A stretch of DNA of 64,000 bases, from contig NZ_VFSU01000011.1 of assembly GCF_006385875.1 (NCBI RefSeq), positions 124,001-188,000 on the forward strand. Reading direction: 5' to 3'. This DNA is from Sandaracinobacter neustonicus. GTDB lineage: Bacteria > Pseudomonadota > Alphaproteobacteria > Sphingomonadales > Sphingomonadaceae. This document shows, piece by piece, positions 24,881 through 33,368 of this stretch. Both the position numbers and the translations under genes were made by a program. Under the pieces are notes generated by a model. That model was not told where the DNA came from. It worked only from the letters and a program-made list of their open reading frames with translations, and searched no databases. Each line of letters begins with the position of its first letter. The stretch's first letter is position 1.

Positions 24881-26239
24881 TCAGCCGGTTGCCGTCAGGG
24901 GCTGCGCGCCGGGCGCGCGTTGCACGGTGGGCCGGGCAAGCCCCAGATGGTCGCGCAGGGTCCGCCCTTCATATTCGGTGCGGAACAGCCCGCGCCGTTG
25001 CAGTTCCGGGATGACGAGGTCCGCGAAATCCTCCAGCCCGCCCGGGAATGTCGGCGGCAGCACGTTGAAACCGTCTGCAGCTCCGGCACGGAACCAGTCC
25101 TCGATCTGGTCTGCCACCTGTGTCGCGCTGCCCACCACCACCCAATGGCCGCGTGCCGCGGTGATGCGGCCCACCAGCTGGCGGACGCTCAGATTGTCGG
25201 CGCGGGCGATATCGGCGAACAGCTGCTGGCGGCTTTGCCAGCCTTCGGTGCGTGGCGCTTCCGGCAGCGGGCCATCGAGATCCGCGCCGGACAAGTCCCA
25301 GCCGATCATCGCCGAGAGCAGGCCGACCCCGACCTTCGGATCGACCAATTCCTGCAACTCCTCGTAACGCTCCCGCGCTTCCGCTTCGGTTGGGGCGACA
25401 TAGGCGGTTATGCCGGGCATCACCAACAGATCGTCGCGCCGCCGCCCATGCGCCTCGGCCTGATCCTTCAACCCCTGCGCAAAGGCGATGGCGTCTGGCC
25501 GAAGCTGCTGCGCGGTGAAGACGACATCAGCGGTCGCAGCGGCCAGCGCCTGCCCGTCTGCCGACGACCCCGCCTGTACCAGCACCGGATGGCCTTGCAC
25601 CGAACGCGCCCATTGCGCTGGCCCGGCGACTTCGAAGTATCGGCCCTGATGCGCAACGGGCCGCACTTTGGAGGTGTCGAAGAAGCGCTGCGCCTGCTGA
25701 TCGAGCAGGATGGCGTCGTCCGCAAAACTGTCCCACAGCTTGCGCACCACCTCCACATATTCCGCTGCCCGATCATAGCGCTGGGCGTGGCCGAGCTGCT
25801 CGTGCAGGCCGAAATTGCGGGCCTCTGCGTCGGTGCCCGATGTCACGAGGTTCCAGCCCGCGCGCCCGCCGCTCAGATTGTCGAGCGAGGCGAACTTTCG
25901 GGCGGCGTGATAGGGCGCGAGATAGGTGGAGGAGACGGTCGCCACCAGCCCGATCCGCTCCGTCGCCGGGATCAGCGCCCCCAGCAGCGTCAGCGGCTCG
26001 AAATGATAGACCAGCGCGGTGCGTTCCGCGAGCGGGTGCAGCCCGGCGAGCAGGCCGACATTGTCGGCGAAGAAGATCATGTCGAACTTCGCCCGCTCGG
26101 CCGTCTGCGCGATGCGCTGATAATGTTCCAGCCGGAACAGGTCGGCCGGATCGACCGACGGATGTTCCCAAGCCGAAAGATGGTGCCCCACCCCCTGCAC
26201 GAACAGGCCCAGGCGGAGCTTGCCGTCTGCCGCCGGCAT
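24881..26239 (-). CDS. LLM-class FMN-dependent monooxygenase (NtaA/SnaA/DszA type)
   Basis: Cytosolic two-component flavin monooxygenase of 452 residues that would use reduced FMN from a separate reductase. The N-terminus LRLGLFVQGVGHHLSAWEHP and the block GGRAGWNLVTSGTDAEARNFG are hallmarks of the NtaA/SnaA/SoxA(DszA) group, whose members cleave C-S or C-N bonds in nitrilotriacetate, sulfones and similar compounds. ATG 26239 overlaps the TGA of the TBDR gene (ATGA), so uptake and catabolism are translationally linked. No NADH:FMN reductase is beside it. Confidence 0.9.
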   Translation of the reverse strand: MPAADGKLRLGLFVQGVGHHLSAWEHPSVDPADLFRLEHYQRIAQTAERAKFDMIFFADNVGLLAGLHPLAERTALVYHFEPLTLLGALIPATERIGLVATVSSTYLAPYHAARKFASLDNLSGGRAGWNLVTSGTDAEARNFGLHEQLGHAQRYDRAAEYVEVVRKLWDSFADDAILLDQQAQRFFDTSKVRPVAHQGRYFEVAGPAQWARSVQGHPVLVQAGSSADGQALAAATADVVFTAQQLRPDAIAFAQGLKDQAEAHGRRRDDLLVMPGITAYVAPTEAEARERYEELQELVDPKVGVGLLSAMIGWDLSGADLDGPLPEAPRTEGWQSRQQLFADIARADNLSVRQLVGRITAARGHWVVVGSATQVADQIEDWFRAGAADGFNVLPPTFPGGLEDFADLVIPELQRRGLFRTEYEGRTLRDHLGLARPTVQRAPGAQPLTATG

Positions 26240-28596
26240 CAGAAGCGCACCTTGCCGGTAACCCCATAGGTGCGCGGATCGCCCAGCACCCAGATATAGG
26301 AGGATACCGCGTTGGCGGCGCCGACACCAACGATGTAGCGCTTGTCGAACAGGTTGCGGCCCCACAGGTTGAGCGACCAGCGGCCGTCGCCCGCGCGCAC
26401 ACCGATCCCGGCGTTGGTCAGGCCATAAGCCTCTTGCTTGCCATAGTCGGAGAAGGGGTTGGACAGGTTCACCGCCGAACGCCAGGTCTGGTTGGCGAAG
26501 CCGGTGATGTTCAGTGCGTGGCTGATCGGCGTGTCGACATCGAAGCTGAGCTGCCCGGACCATTTCGGCGCGCCCAGTACGCGCTTGCCGGACCAGTCCG
26601 CATAGGTGGGCGCGCCCGGATATTGGAACTCCACCGGGGCCGGGCCGTTCGCATAGGAGACATAGCGCGCATCGTTGAAGGCCCCGTTGCCCGACAGCGT
26701 GACCCCCGCCGCGATGGCAAAGCTGCCTTCCAGTTCCACCCCGCGCAGCCGGACCTTGCCGACATTGCCGAGGTAATTGCCCAGCGCCAGCCGGTTCGGG
26801 TCCACCTGCGTCGCCTGAAAGCCGCTGATATCGTTCCAATAGAGATTGGCGTTCAGCGTCACCGTGCCGTCGGCGAAGCGGGATTTCACCCCGGCTTCAT
26901 AGGAGGTGGATTTTTCCGGATCGATCAGCAGCGGCTTGCCGGGCGTGGCGGACAAATTGGCCGCGCCGGATTTCTCGCCATGGCTGACAGAAGCGTAGAG
27001 CAGCACGTCGTCCGACAATTTGTAAGACGGGTTGATCAGCCACGACCAGCCCGTCAGCGTCTGCGAATCCGTCAGCCGGAAAATGCCGCCGAAGGCGTTG
27101 ATGATGGCCGCCCGCGCCGGTGCCAAAGCGGCCAGCGCCCCCGTCAGCGGCGTGCCGCCAAAGGCCTGACCGGTATTGCTCACCGATTTGCCTTCGCGCG
27201 TGAGCCGGAGGCCGCCGGTCACGTCGAACTTGTCGGTCACATGCCATGTCGCCTGCCCGAAGATCGCCGAACTTTCGATCTTGGCGGTGCCGCGCTGCTG
27301 ATATTCCACGCCGTCCAGCACCAGCGGCAGTAGGAAGGCCGGCGGCAGCGCGCCGGTGAGGAACCATTTCGTCGAATCCGACTGGAAGATGTTGCGGTTG
27401 TTGCTGACCAGATCCTCATACAGGTAAAAGGCTCCGACCTGATAATCGACCGTCTGCCCGGTGGGGGAGGCGAGCCGCAGTTCCTGCGAATATTGATCGA
27501 CATCGACATCGAAGCCCGCGCTCAGGATGGAGAAGGGCGAGTTGTCGCTGTCATTCCTTGGCCGGAAGCGCAGTTGCCGCCATGCCGAGACAGAGGTGAC
27601 AGTGTGATCGCCCAGCTGCACGTCGAACTGGTTCGAAACCCCCCAGACCTTGCTGGAAATCCGCTCCTGCGTGTTCACATTGGCGTTGTCCGGCACATCA
27701 TAGCTGGGGGTGAAGCCAAAGAGGCTGCCCAGCTTGCGTTCCCAGCTGGCGGCGCGGACGGAGCCGTTGACGAAGTTGGTGACATCGGCGAACGCCGGGT
27801 AGAAGTTGTTGTATTCATTGCTGTCGTACCGCTCGACGATCAGCCGGTTGGTGAAGTTCGGCAGTTCCAGCAGCAATTGCCCGCGCACCGCCCAGCGGTT
27901 CACATCCAGGAATTTCTGACCGTCATATTGGTTGGTGATCCAGCCGTCGGACTTGTCGCGATAGCCGGTGATGCGGAAGGCCAGCGTGTCGGCGATGATC
28001 GGCGCGGAGACATTGGCGCGCAGCTGGTAGCGGCCGAAATTCGCATAGCCTGCCTCGAAGCTCGCCTCCGGCGTGAAGCTGGGCTTTTTCGTGGTCACGA
28101 TCAGCGCGCCGACGGTGGTGTTCTTGCCCAGCAGCGTGCCCTGTGGCCCGCGCACCAGCTCGATGCTCTCCACATCGACGAAATCCAGCCAGGAAAAGCC
28201 GACATGGGTGAAGAACACATTGTCGACGATCAGGCCCACGCCGGATTCCGCGCCGTCATTGTTGGCGTTGCCGCCAAGGCCGCGCACATAAAGGCCAGAC
28301 ACCCGCGTATTCTGCTGCACCGCGCCGAAGTTCGGCAGCTTGGCGGCGAAATCGGCAACCCGGTTGATCTGCTGGCGGTTCAGCGTCTCACCCGAAATCG
28401 CCGTGATGGCGACGGGCACATCCTGAAGGCTTTCGGCCCGCTTGCGCGCCGTTACGATGATGTCGCTGCCGTTATCTTCGGCGGCAGCCAGTTCCGTTGC
28501 TTCTTCGGCGCTGGCCTGCTGCGGCAGGGCGAACACCCCCAGCCCCGCAGCAATCGCAACTGCGCTGGTCCGCGCGGCGGAAATCTTGAATCGCAT
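26239..28596 (-). CDS. TonB-dependent outer-membrane receptor (monooxygenase operon)
   Basis: Outer-membrane active transporter of 785 residues. A signal peptide (MRFKISAARTSAVAIAAGLG...QASA) precedes the TonB box region (SDIIVTARKR), a plug domain (about 55-170, with VRGPQGTLLGKNTTVGALIV) and a beta-barrel ending GVTGKVRF. ATG 28596 has a CAGGG site; the TTG at 28620 is less likely. It is the first gene of an operon with the flavin monooxygenase and FAD protein, which implies import of their substrate, likely an organosulfur or aminocarboxylate compound. It has no STN domain, so it is not a sigma-signalling receptor. Confidence 0.93.
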   Translation of the reverse strand: MRFKISAARTSAVAIAAGLGVFALPQQASAEEATELAAAEDNGSDIIVTARKRAESLQDVPVAITAISGETLNRQQINRVADFAAKLPNFGAVQQNTRVSGLYVRGLGGNANNDGAESGVGLIVDNVFFTHVGFSWLDFVDVESIELVRGPQGTLLGKNTTVGALIVTTKKPSFTPEASFEAGYANFGRYQLRANVSAPIIADTLAFRITGYRDKSDGWITNQYDGQKFLDVNRWAVRGQLLLELPNFTNRLIVERYDSNEYNNFYPAFADVTNFVNGSVRAASWERKLGSLFGFTPSYDVPDNANVNTQERISSKVWGVSNQFDVQLGDHTVTSVSAWRQLRFRPRNDSDNSPFSILSAGFDVDVDQYSQELRLASPTGQTVDYQVGAFYLYEDLVSNNRNIFQSDSTKWFLTGALPPAFLLPLVLDGVEYQQRGTAKIESSAIFGQATWHVTDKFDVTGGLRLTREGKSVSNTGQAFGGTPLTGALAALAPARAAIINAFGGIFRLTDSQTLTGWSWLINPSYKLSDDVLLYASVSHGEKSGAANLSATPGKPLLIDPEKSTSYEAGVKSRFADGTVTLNANLYWNDISGFQATQVDPNRLALGNYLGNVGKVRLRGVELEGSFAIAAGVTLSGNGAFNDARYVSYANGPAPVEFQYPGAPTYADWSGKRVLGAPKWSGQLSFDVDTPISHALNITGFANQTWRSAVNLSNPFSDYGKQEAYGLTNAGIGVRAGDGRWSLNLWGRNLFDKRYIVGVGAANAVSSYIWVLGDPRTYGVTGKVRF

Positions 28597-29084
28597 TCCC
28601 TGACCCTTCTGAAGTGTCAATTTAATTCATTGAATTGATGGAATTTTCGGGCGAAATTGCCCCGCCTGATGGGCCGCGATCAGCTCATTGCAAATGCTGA
28701 TGGCGGCCGGGCTTTGCCTCGGCCATCCAGGCGGCCGGAAATCCCGCATTCGGGAGGGCTTCCCGCGCTGATGCCGTCATTGCTTATCTCCATGGGCTTC
28801 GTGGGCCTTGGGGCGCCTGACGTTGTCGTCTCAGCCGGGGCGGCGGGCTATCCAGCCGCCCCGGCAAGCTATGCCAACGTTGAATAGCGGGGAAGAAAGC
28901 TAATCTATTCTATAGACAAAAGACGCTGTGGGGACGGCGGTTCCGCCATTTTGCAACGCATATGGCATTTTCCCCGGCGTCCGCCGCCGATCAGCGCGAT
29001 TCGCGCGGGGCGGCGATCCGGGGTTGGTGGCAGGCATGGCGTGTCCGGGCCGCCGATGCCTTTCTCACCGGCTCGAACAGCAGC
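28597..29084. other. Intergenic region upstream of the TBDR operon
   Basis: 488 bases without a supported gene. It holds an AT-rich stretch near 28,620-28,650 with the palindrome AATTCA-T-TGAATT (28624-28636) just upstream of the TBDR start, a candidate operator. It also has a perfect 11-pair inverted repeat GCCGGGGCGGC / GCCGCCCCGGC at 28834-28844 / 28855-28865 with no T-run, and another AT-rich patch at 28,885-28,925. An open frame at 28,657-28,887 has no ribosome site and is not believed. Confidence 0.5.
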
Positions 29085-29687
29085 CTAGAGGCCTGACCCG
29101 AACATCACCGTGGCGGAGTCGCCGTCCCACAGGCACAGGAACTGCATGTCGAAGTCGCCGTCGGAGCGGGTCACGCGGATTTCGCCTTCGACATGATAGC
29201 CGTCTTTGTCGGGGTATTGATCGACGATGCGGTTGATGCGCGGGTTGTGGCCCATGGACCGGCCTTTGGCGAGCGCGGCTGAGCTGCAACGATCAATCCC
29301 GTCAACGTAAAGGTCGCGCCGGGGCGGCGGTGGCGGCGTGTCGTCCGGGCGATCCACCAGGCAACCGGTGCCGTGGCAACCGGCCGCGCCACCCGGTCCG
29401 CCGTCTGCGAACTCAGCAGAGCAGCCGCTGCCGACCCAGACATATTTCGTCTTGGGATTATAGCCCCAATTGTCATCCTGCACGCACTGGGTGCGCGACA
29501 GCTGGCGAACCACAACCGGCTCGCTCCACTTTCCGGCGAAGCATTCATTATAGCCGTTCGATTTGGACTGGCAGATGACAGAGCCTGACTGCGCCGCCGC
29601 CGCAAAGACGGCGGGAACGGGGGCCGGCACCAGCATGAGCGGCGCGGCCAGCGCCAGCAGGGCGGTGAAGCTGGAAATGGATCGCAT
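29085..29687 (-). CDS. DUF3011-type secreted protein
   Basis: Exported protein of 200 residues. A signal peptide of about 30 residues ends near VFAAAAQ. The mature N-terminal half matches the DUF3011 pattern: a cysteine-containing strand, then VVVRQLSRTQCVQDDNWGY and VWVGSGCSAEF. A Gly/Pro-rich linker (DDTPPPPPRR) leads to a C-terminal domain ending in a beta-strand-rich segment (GEIRVTRSDGDFDMQFLCLWD). Several cysteines suggest disulfides. Function is unknown; DUF3011 proteins are thought to be periplasmic or surface-associated. The ribosome site is weak. Confidence 0.7.
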   Translation of the reverse strand: MRSISSFTALLALAAPLMLVPAPVPAVFAAAAQSGSVICQSKSNGYNECFAGKWSEPVVVRQLSRTQCVQDDNWGYNPKTKYVWVGSGCSAEFADGGPGGAAGCHGTGCLVDRPDDTPPPPPRRDLYVDGIDRCSSAALAKGRSMGHNPRINRIVDQYPDKDGYHVEGEIRVTRSDGDFDMQFLCLWDGDSATVMFGSGL

Positions 29688-29850
29688 CAAACTGTCCGTC
29701 CCTGTCTGAGTCTTTCGAATGTCCCCGACTTGCACGGCTTCGCAGCAAGGGCACAGCCCGCCCCGGCCTCCAGCGGAAATTTGGCGTCAGTTTTCTGATA
29801 AGAGGCCCGTTTTTTGTCATGGCGCTGCCCTCTCCGGGGAGGGTGGGGCT

Positions 29851-29970
29851 TTACGGGTGGAGATGTCGCGCCAGCAGCTGTTCCAGCCAATCCGCGAACA
29901 GCTGGACCTGCCTGGAGAGATGCCGCCGTTCGGGATAGACGATGGCTATACCCATGGGTCGGGTGCGATG
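29851..29970 (-). pseudogene. LysR-family regulator, C-terminal remnant
   Basis: On the minus strand a short frame ends at a TAA (29853-29851) and reads MGIAIVYPERRHLSRQV, then QLFADWLEQLL. This is the characteristic last strand and helix of LysR-type regulators (pattern: I.VYP..RHLS..V..F.DWL...). The frame extends upstream only as far as the DUF3667 gene, and no HTH or effector domain is present. It is therefore a 35-40 residue fragment left after deletion of the rest of the gene. Confidence 0.6.
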
Positions 29971-29979
29971 ATTGCCCGA

Positions 29980-30894
29980 CTAAATGAGAATGCCCCATAC
30001 AAGGACGAGCATCAGAAACGCGACGAGAGACAGGGTCGCAACCACGCAGAGGACTGCCGTGCGCCACAGTGCGTCCGCGTTGCTGAGTGCGAAGGTGCCG
30101 CGCAGGTGGACGAAGAAATGCACCGGCGGCACCCCCAGCAACAGGGTGGTATAAAGCGGCCATGCGAACAGGCCGGTTCCCGCCAGCAGCATCACGACCG
30201 TGAGCAGAAGCGACATGATTCCAACTGAATACAGCGAGAAAACCACCAGATCATAGGATCTGACCCCGGGCCTGAGCCCCACGAGCAGCCACAGCGCCGG
30301 GAAGGAGAGCGGGATCAGCAGGAAGCCAAGTTTATAGGCCTTCTGCTTCACCTTCATCAGCGCGACTTCCGGGTTGCGCAGCGAGGCCTCCGCCTTGGCG
30401 CGGATGTCTGCGGAGGCATGGCGCTCGATCCATTGCACCGAGGCGGGCAGGCCGGTTGGGGATGTTGGCGGCAGAATCGAGCCGACCGCTGGCCCCAGTT
30501 CCTGCAAATCCTTCCGCACGGCGGTGCCGGCGCGATGCAAGGCGCTTGTGGAATCGCACGCGGGCGGAGGAGGCGAGGCGGGCAACAGGTTGAACGACAG
30601 GAACATCAGGAAGGCGCTGCTGAGGAAGATGACCGACGGGCCGACATAGCGGGTGCGCTGCCCGTCGATATAGCGTCGGGTCAGCAGGCCCGGCCTGAAA
30701 GCGAGCATCGGCAAGGTTCGGAAAAACTTGCCATCTACATGGCTGAGGTCGTGCAGCAGGCTGGAAATCATCGCACCCAACGAGCTGTCCAGCGTGGTCT
30801 TCTGCCCACAGGCGGGGCAGTGGCGGCTGGGCGCAGGCGTGCCACAATCGGCGCAGACTGCCGCGGCGATTGTCGCGCCGCCCGCCGCGCTCAT
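29980..30894 (-). CDS. DUF3667 membrane protein with zinc ribbon
   Basis: Inner-membrane protein of 304 residues. The N-terminus carries a double CxxC zinc ribbon (CADCGTPAPSRHCPACGQK, residues about 14-32), followed by the DUF3667-type block FFRTLPMLAFRPGLLTRRYIDGQRTRYVGPS. Four to five membrane helices follow, one at about 87-104 and the rest in the last 130 residues. Function unknown. Its ATG overlaps the TetR stop (ATGA at 30891-30894), so it is co-expressed with that regulator. Confidence 0.8.
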   Translation of the reverse strand: MSAAGGATIAAAVCADCGTPAPSRHCPACGQKTTLDSSLGAMISSLLHDLSHVDGKFFRTLPMLAFRPGLLTRRYIDGQRTRYVGPSVIFLSSAFLMFLSFNLLPASPPPPACDSTSALHRAGTAVRKDLQELGPAVGSILPPTSPTGLPASVQWIERHASADIRAKAEASLRNPEVALMKVKQKAYKLGFLLIPLSFPALWLLVGLRPGVRSYDLVVFSLYSVGIMSLLLTVVMLLAGTGLFAWPLYTTLLLGVPPVHFFVHLRGTFALSNADALWRTAVLCVVATLSLVAFLMLVLVWGILI

Positions 30895-31553
30895 TGCGTT
30901 TGCGCTCCCGAACCGACGCGCACGACTTCTTCCGCGAACTGCGCCGCGATCCGCCCGGCTTCGTTGGTTTCCACGCCCAGCCCGCGCAGCAGCAGCAGCA
31001 GCATCTGTTGCGCCTTCGTTACCGCCAGCGCGAGGCCGGGCTCCTGAACGATGCGTATCACCGCCACCTGGGTCACGGCGATCACCAGCATCACCCCGGA
31101 TTCCAGCGTTGGAATGCTGAAACGCCCGGATGAAATCCCGGCGGAGATATCGTCCACCAGCGGGCGGTTGTAGTGACCGTCCAGCGACAGGTAGCCGCCA
31201 TGAATCCGCATGAGCGCCGCTGCTCCTTCAGGATCGTCGACGGCGCTGCGCAGGAAGATGCAGAACCCGCGCGCGACCCGCCGTGCCGGGTCCGTCTCGT
31301 CGGCGTTTCCGGTGGTCGCGGCGGCGTTCAGCAAATCGCGGATCTCGCCGACGACGGCTTCGACCACATCGTCGCGGCTGGTGAAATGGTTGTAGAAACT
31401 GCCCTTCGAAACCCCGGCCTCGGCAACAATGGCGTCAATCGCAACGGATTCCACCGGATGAGCGGCGAACAGCTTGCGCGCGGCCCGGCGGATGGCGTCG
31501 CGCGTCTGCAGCTTCTTGGCTGAGGCCCTCTGCGCGGCGGCGGTTGACGTCAT
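30891..31553 (-). CDS. TetR/AcrR-family regulator next to the sulfatase operon
   Basis: DNA-binding repressor-type protein of 220 residues. The TetR HTH spans about residues 15-60 (TRDAIRRAARKLFAAHPVESVAIDAIVAEAGVSKGSFYNHFTSRDDVVEAV). The C-terminal ligand domain is helical and hydrophobic. It is divergent from the sulfatase genes across a 352-base gap that holds two palindromes of the TetR type (TGAC-N6-GTCA). It is probably autoregulatory and also controls the sulfatase side. ATG 31553 chosen; a GTG at 31562 is possible. Confidence 0.88.
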   Translation of the reverse strand: MTSTAAAQRASAKKLQTRDAIRRAARKLFAAHPVESVAIDAIVAEAGVSKGSFYNHFTSRDDVVEAVVGEIRDLLNAAATTGNADETDPARRVARGFCIFLRSAVDDPEGAAALMRIHGGYLSLDGHYNRPLVDDISAGISSGRFSIPTLESGVMLVIAVTQVAVIRIVQEPGLALAVTKAQQMLLLLLRGLGVETNEAGRIAAQFAEEVVRVGSGAQTQ

Positions 31554-31758
31554 GATCTCCACACTCCTCGTTCCGGCAGCCGCCGTTCCCTTCGGTCAGA
31601 CGACTGACAAACCGCCGTCCGACATTGTCGCGCCCGGCGCAAGCCGCCTGCCCGCATGGCGGGCGTTTGGCTCTGCCCAAATGGCGGGCGTCTCGACTCT
31701 GCCTGCATCACAGGCGTTGGCCAACCGCAAGCGGCGAATTGCACCCATGCCATATAAA

Positions 31759-31772
31759 TGACGATATCGTCA
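31759..31772. promoter_or_regulatory. Candidate TetR operator 1
   Basis: Perfect 14-base palindrome TGACGATATCGTCA in an AT-rich context, 206 bases upstream of the TetR start. It shares the TGAC-N6-GTCA frame with operator 2. Confidence 0.55.
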
Positions 31773-31819
31773 AAAAGATATTCACGCCAATTCGGCCAAA
31801 ATACCCTTTGGCGGCCAGC

Positions 31820-31861
31820 TTGACAGATCGATTTGAATGAACCAATGACCATTTAGTCATT
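31820..31861 (+). promoter_or_regulatory. Sulfatase promoter region with candidate TetR operator 2
   Basis: A TTGACA -35 box (31820-31825) is followed by the inverted repeat AATGAC-CATTTA-GTCATT (31844-31861), which would cover the -10 region. The centre lies 87 bases from operator 1. No good -10 hexamer is visible, so the promoter assignment is tentative, but the palindrome is clear. Confidence 0.55.
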
Positions 31862-31905
31862 TTTTAACACAAGGTCGGCGGTGCCGCCCGGCGGAGGAAA
31901 ATTCA

Positions 31906-33366
31906 ATGTCAGAGCCAGAAGATCAGGATGGACAAGTCGGTCGCCGGGCCGTGCTGAAGTCGGGCGCCGCCTTCGCGGCGGCTGTCGCCACGCTGGCCTC
32001 CATGCCCGGTGGTGCCATGGCCGCGACGGGCAAGAAGCCGCATATCCTCTACATCCTCGCAGATGATGTGGGCTGGCAGGATCTCGGCTTCCGCGGGTCG
32101 GATATCCGCACCCCGAACATCGATCGCCTTGCCAGCGGCGGGCGGCTGCTGGACGAATTCTATTCCCAGCCGATGTGCACCCCCACCCGCGCCGCCATTA
32201 TGACCGGGCGCTATCCCCTGCGTTACGGGTTGCAGATGGGGGTGATCCCGTCCGGCGCGGGCTATGGCCTTGCGACGGACGAGCAGACCCTGCCGCAAGT
32301 GCTGAAAGAGGCTGGCTACAAGACGGCGATCGTCGGCAAATGGCATCTGGGCCATGGCGACAAGGCCTATTGGCCGAAGCAGCGCGGCTTCGACTATGCC
32401 TATGGCCCGCTGATCGGCGAAATCGACCATTTCAAGCACAGCTCGCACGGCGTCCGGGACTGGTTCCGCGACAACGAGCCGCTGGTGGAAGAAGGCTATG
32501 ACACCGACCTGTTCGGGCAGGACGCGATCCGCCTGATCTCCGGGCACAACAAGGCGACGCCGCTGTTTCTGTATCTCGCCTTCACCGCGCCGCACACGCC
32601 TTATCAGGCCCCGGATGCCTGGATGGCGCGTTATGCCCATATCGCCGACCCGTCGCGGCGCGCCTATGCCGCGCAGATCAGCGCCATGGACGACCAGATC
32701 GGCAAGGTGATCGCCGCGCTCGAAAAGAGCGGCATGCGCGACGACACGCTGATCATCTTCCACAGCGACAATGGCGGCACGCGTTCGAAGATGTTCGCGG
32801 GCGAAGCCGCCGTGGGTGGAGACCTGCCCCCCAACAACGGCCCCTTCCGAGACGGCAAGGGCACGCTTTACGAAGGCGGCGTCCGCGTGGGTGCCGTCGT
32901 CAACTGGCCGGGGAAGGTGCAGCCGGGCAAGGCCGAGGGGCTGTTCCACGTGGTGGATATGCTGCCGACGCTGGCAGCGGTGGCCGGTGCCTCGGCAGAC
33001 GGCGGCAAGCCGCTGGATGGTGTGAATGTCTGGCCCGCCATCGCCGGCAAGACGATTTCGCCGCGAAAAGACGTGGTGCTGAACGTGGAACTGACGCAAG
33101 GCTCCGTCCGCGACGGCGACTGGAAGCTGGTCTGGCTGACGACGCTGCCGGGCGCGCTGCAGCTGTTCAACCTCGCGAAAGACCCCGGCGAGACCACCGA
33201 TCTCGCAACCGCCAACCCGGACAAGGTGAAGGCGTTGCAGGCGCGTGTCGTCGAACTGGCGACCGCCATGCAGCCGCCGCTGTTCGCGATGGAGGCGCTG
33301 CGGGCAACGCTCGCCAATCCGCCGGTGTTCGGCGGCCAGCCCGCCGCCGGGCACGGGGAGCATTGA
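31906..33366 (+). CDS. Tat-exported type I sulfatase (arylsulfatase-like)
   Basis: Periplasmic sulfate-ester hydrolase of 486 residues. A twin-arginine signal (GRRAVLKSGAAFAAAVATLA) is followed by the metal-binding ILADDVGW (Asp53, Asp54) and the sulfatase signature CTPTRAAIMTGR (Cys91-Arg95), whose cysteine is converted to formylglycine. Further conserved parts are GKWHLGH and HSDNGG. ATG 31906 has GGAGGAAA in front. The required formylglycine-generating enzyme is not in the window. It heads a run of four same-strand genes encoding envelope proteins. The natural sulfate ester is unknown. Confidence 0.93.
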   Translation: MSEPEDQDGQVGRRAVLKSGAAFAAAVATLASMPGGAMAATGKKPHILYILADDVGWQDLGFRGSDIRTPNIDRLASGGRLLDEFYSQPMCTPTRAAIMTGRYPLRYGLQMGVIPSGAGYGLATDEQTLPQVLKEAGYKTAIVGKWHLGHGDKAYWPKQRGFDYAYGPLIGEIDHFKHSSHGVRDWFRDNEPLVEEGYDTDLFGQDAIRLISGHNKATPLFLYLAFTAPHTPYQAPDAWMARYAHIADPSRRAYAAQISAMDDQIGKVIAALEKSGMRDDTLIIFHSDNGGTRSKMFAGEAAVGGDLPPNNGPFRDGKGTLYEGGVRVGAVVNWPGKVQPGKAEGLFHVVDMLPTLAAVAGASADGGKPLDGVNVWPAIAGKTISPRKDVVLNVELTQGSVRDGDWKLVWLTTLPGALQLFNLAKDPGETTDLATANPDKVKALQARVVELATAMQPPLFAMEALRATLANPPVFGGQPAAGHGEH

Positions 33367-33368
33367 TC

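Noticed and set aside
24371-26269. Long plus-strand frame across the FAD and monooxygenase genes
   Set aside because: Arg/Gln/Pro-rich shadow; both minus-strand genes show clear family motifs.
27493-28638. Plus-strand frame opposite the TBDR
   Set aside because: Antisense to a complete receptor with plug and barrel motifs; no start signals.
31625-31840. 71-codon plus-strand frame in the tetR/sulfatase gap
   Set aside because: It crosses the palindromes and promoter-like sequence, lacks a ribosome site and has no similarity that I recognise.
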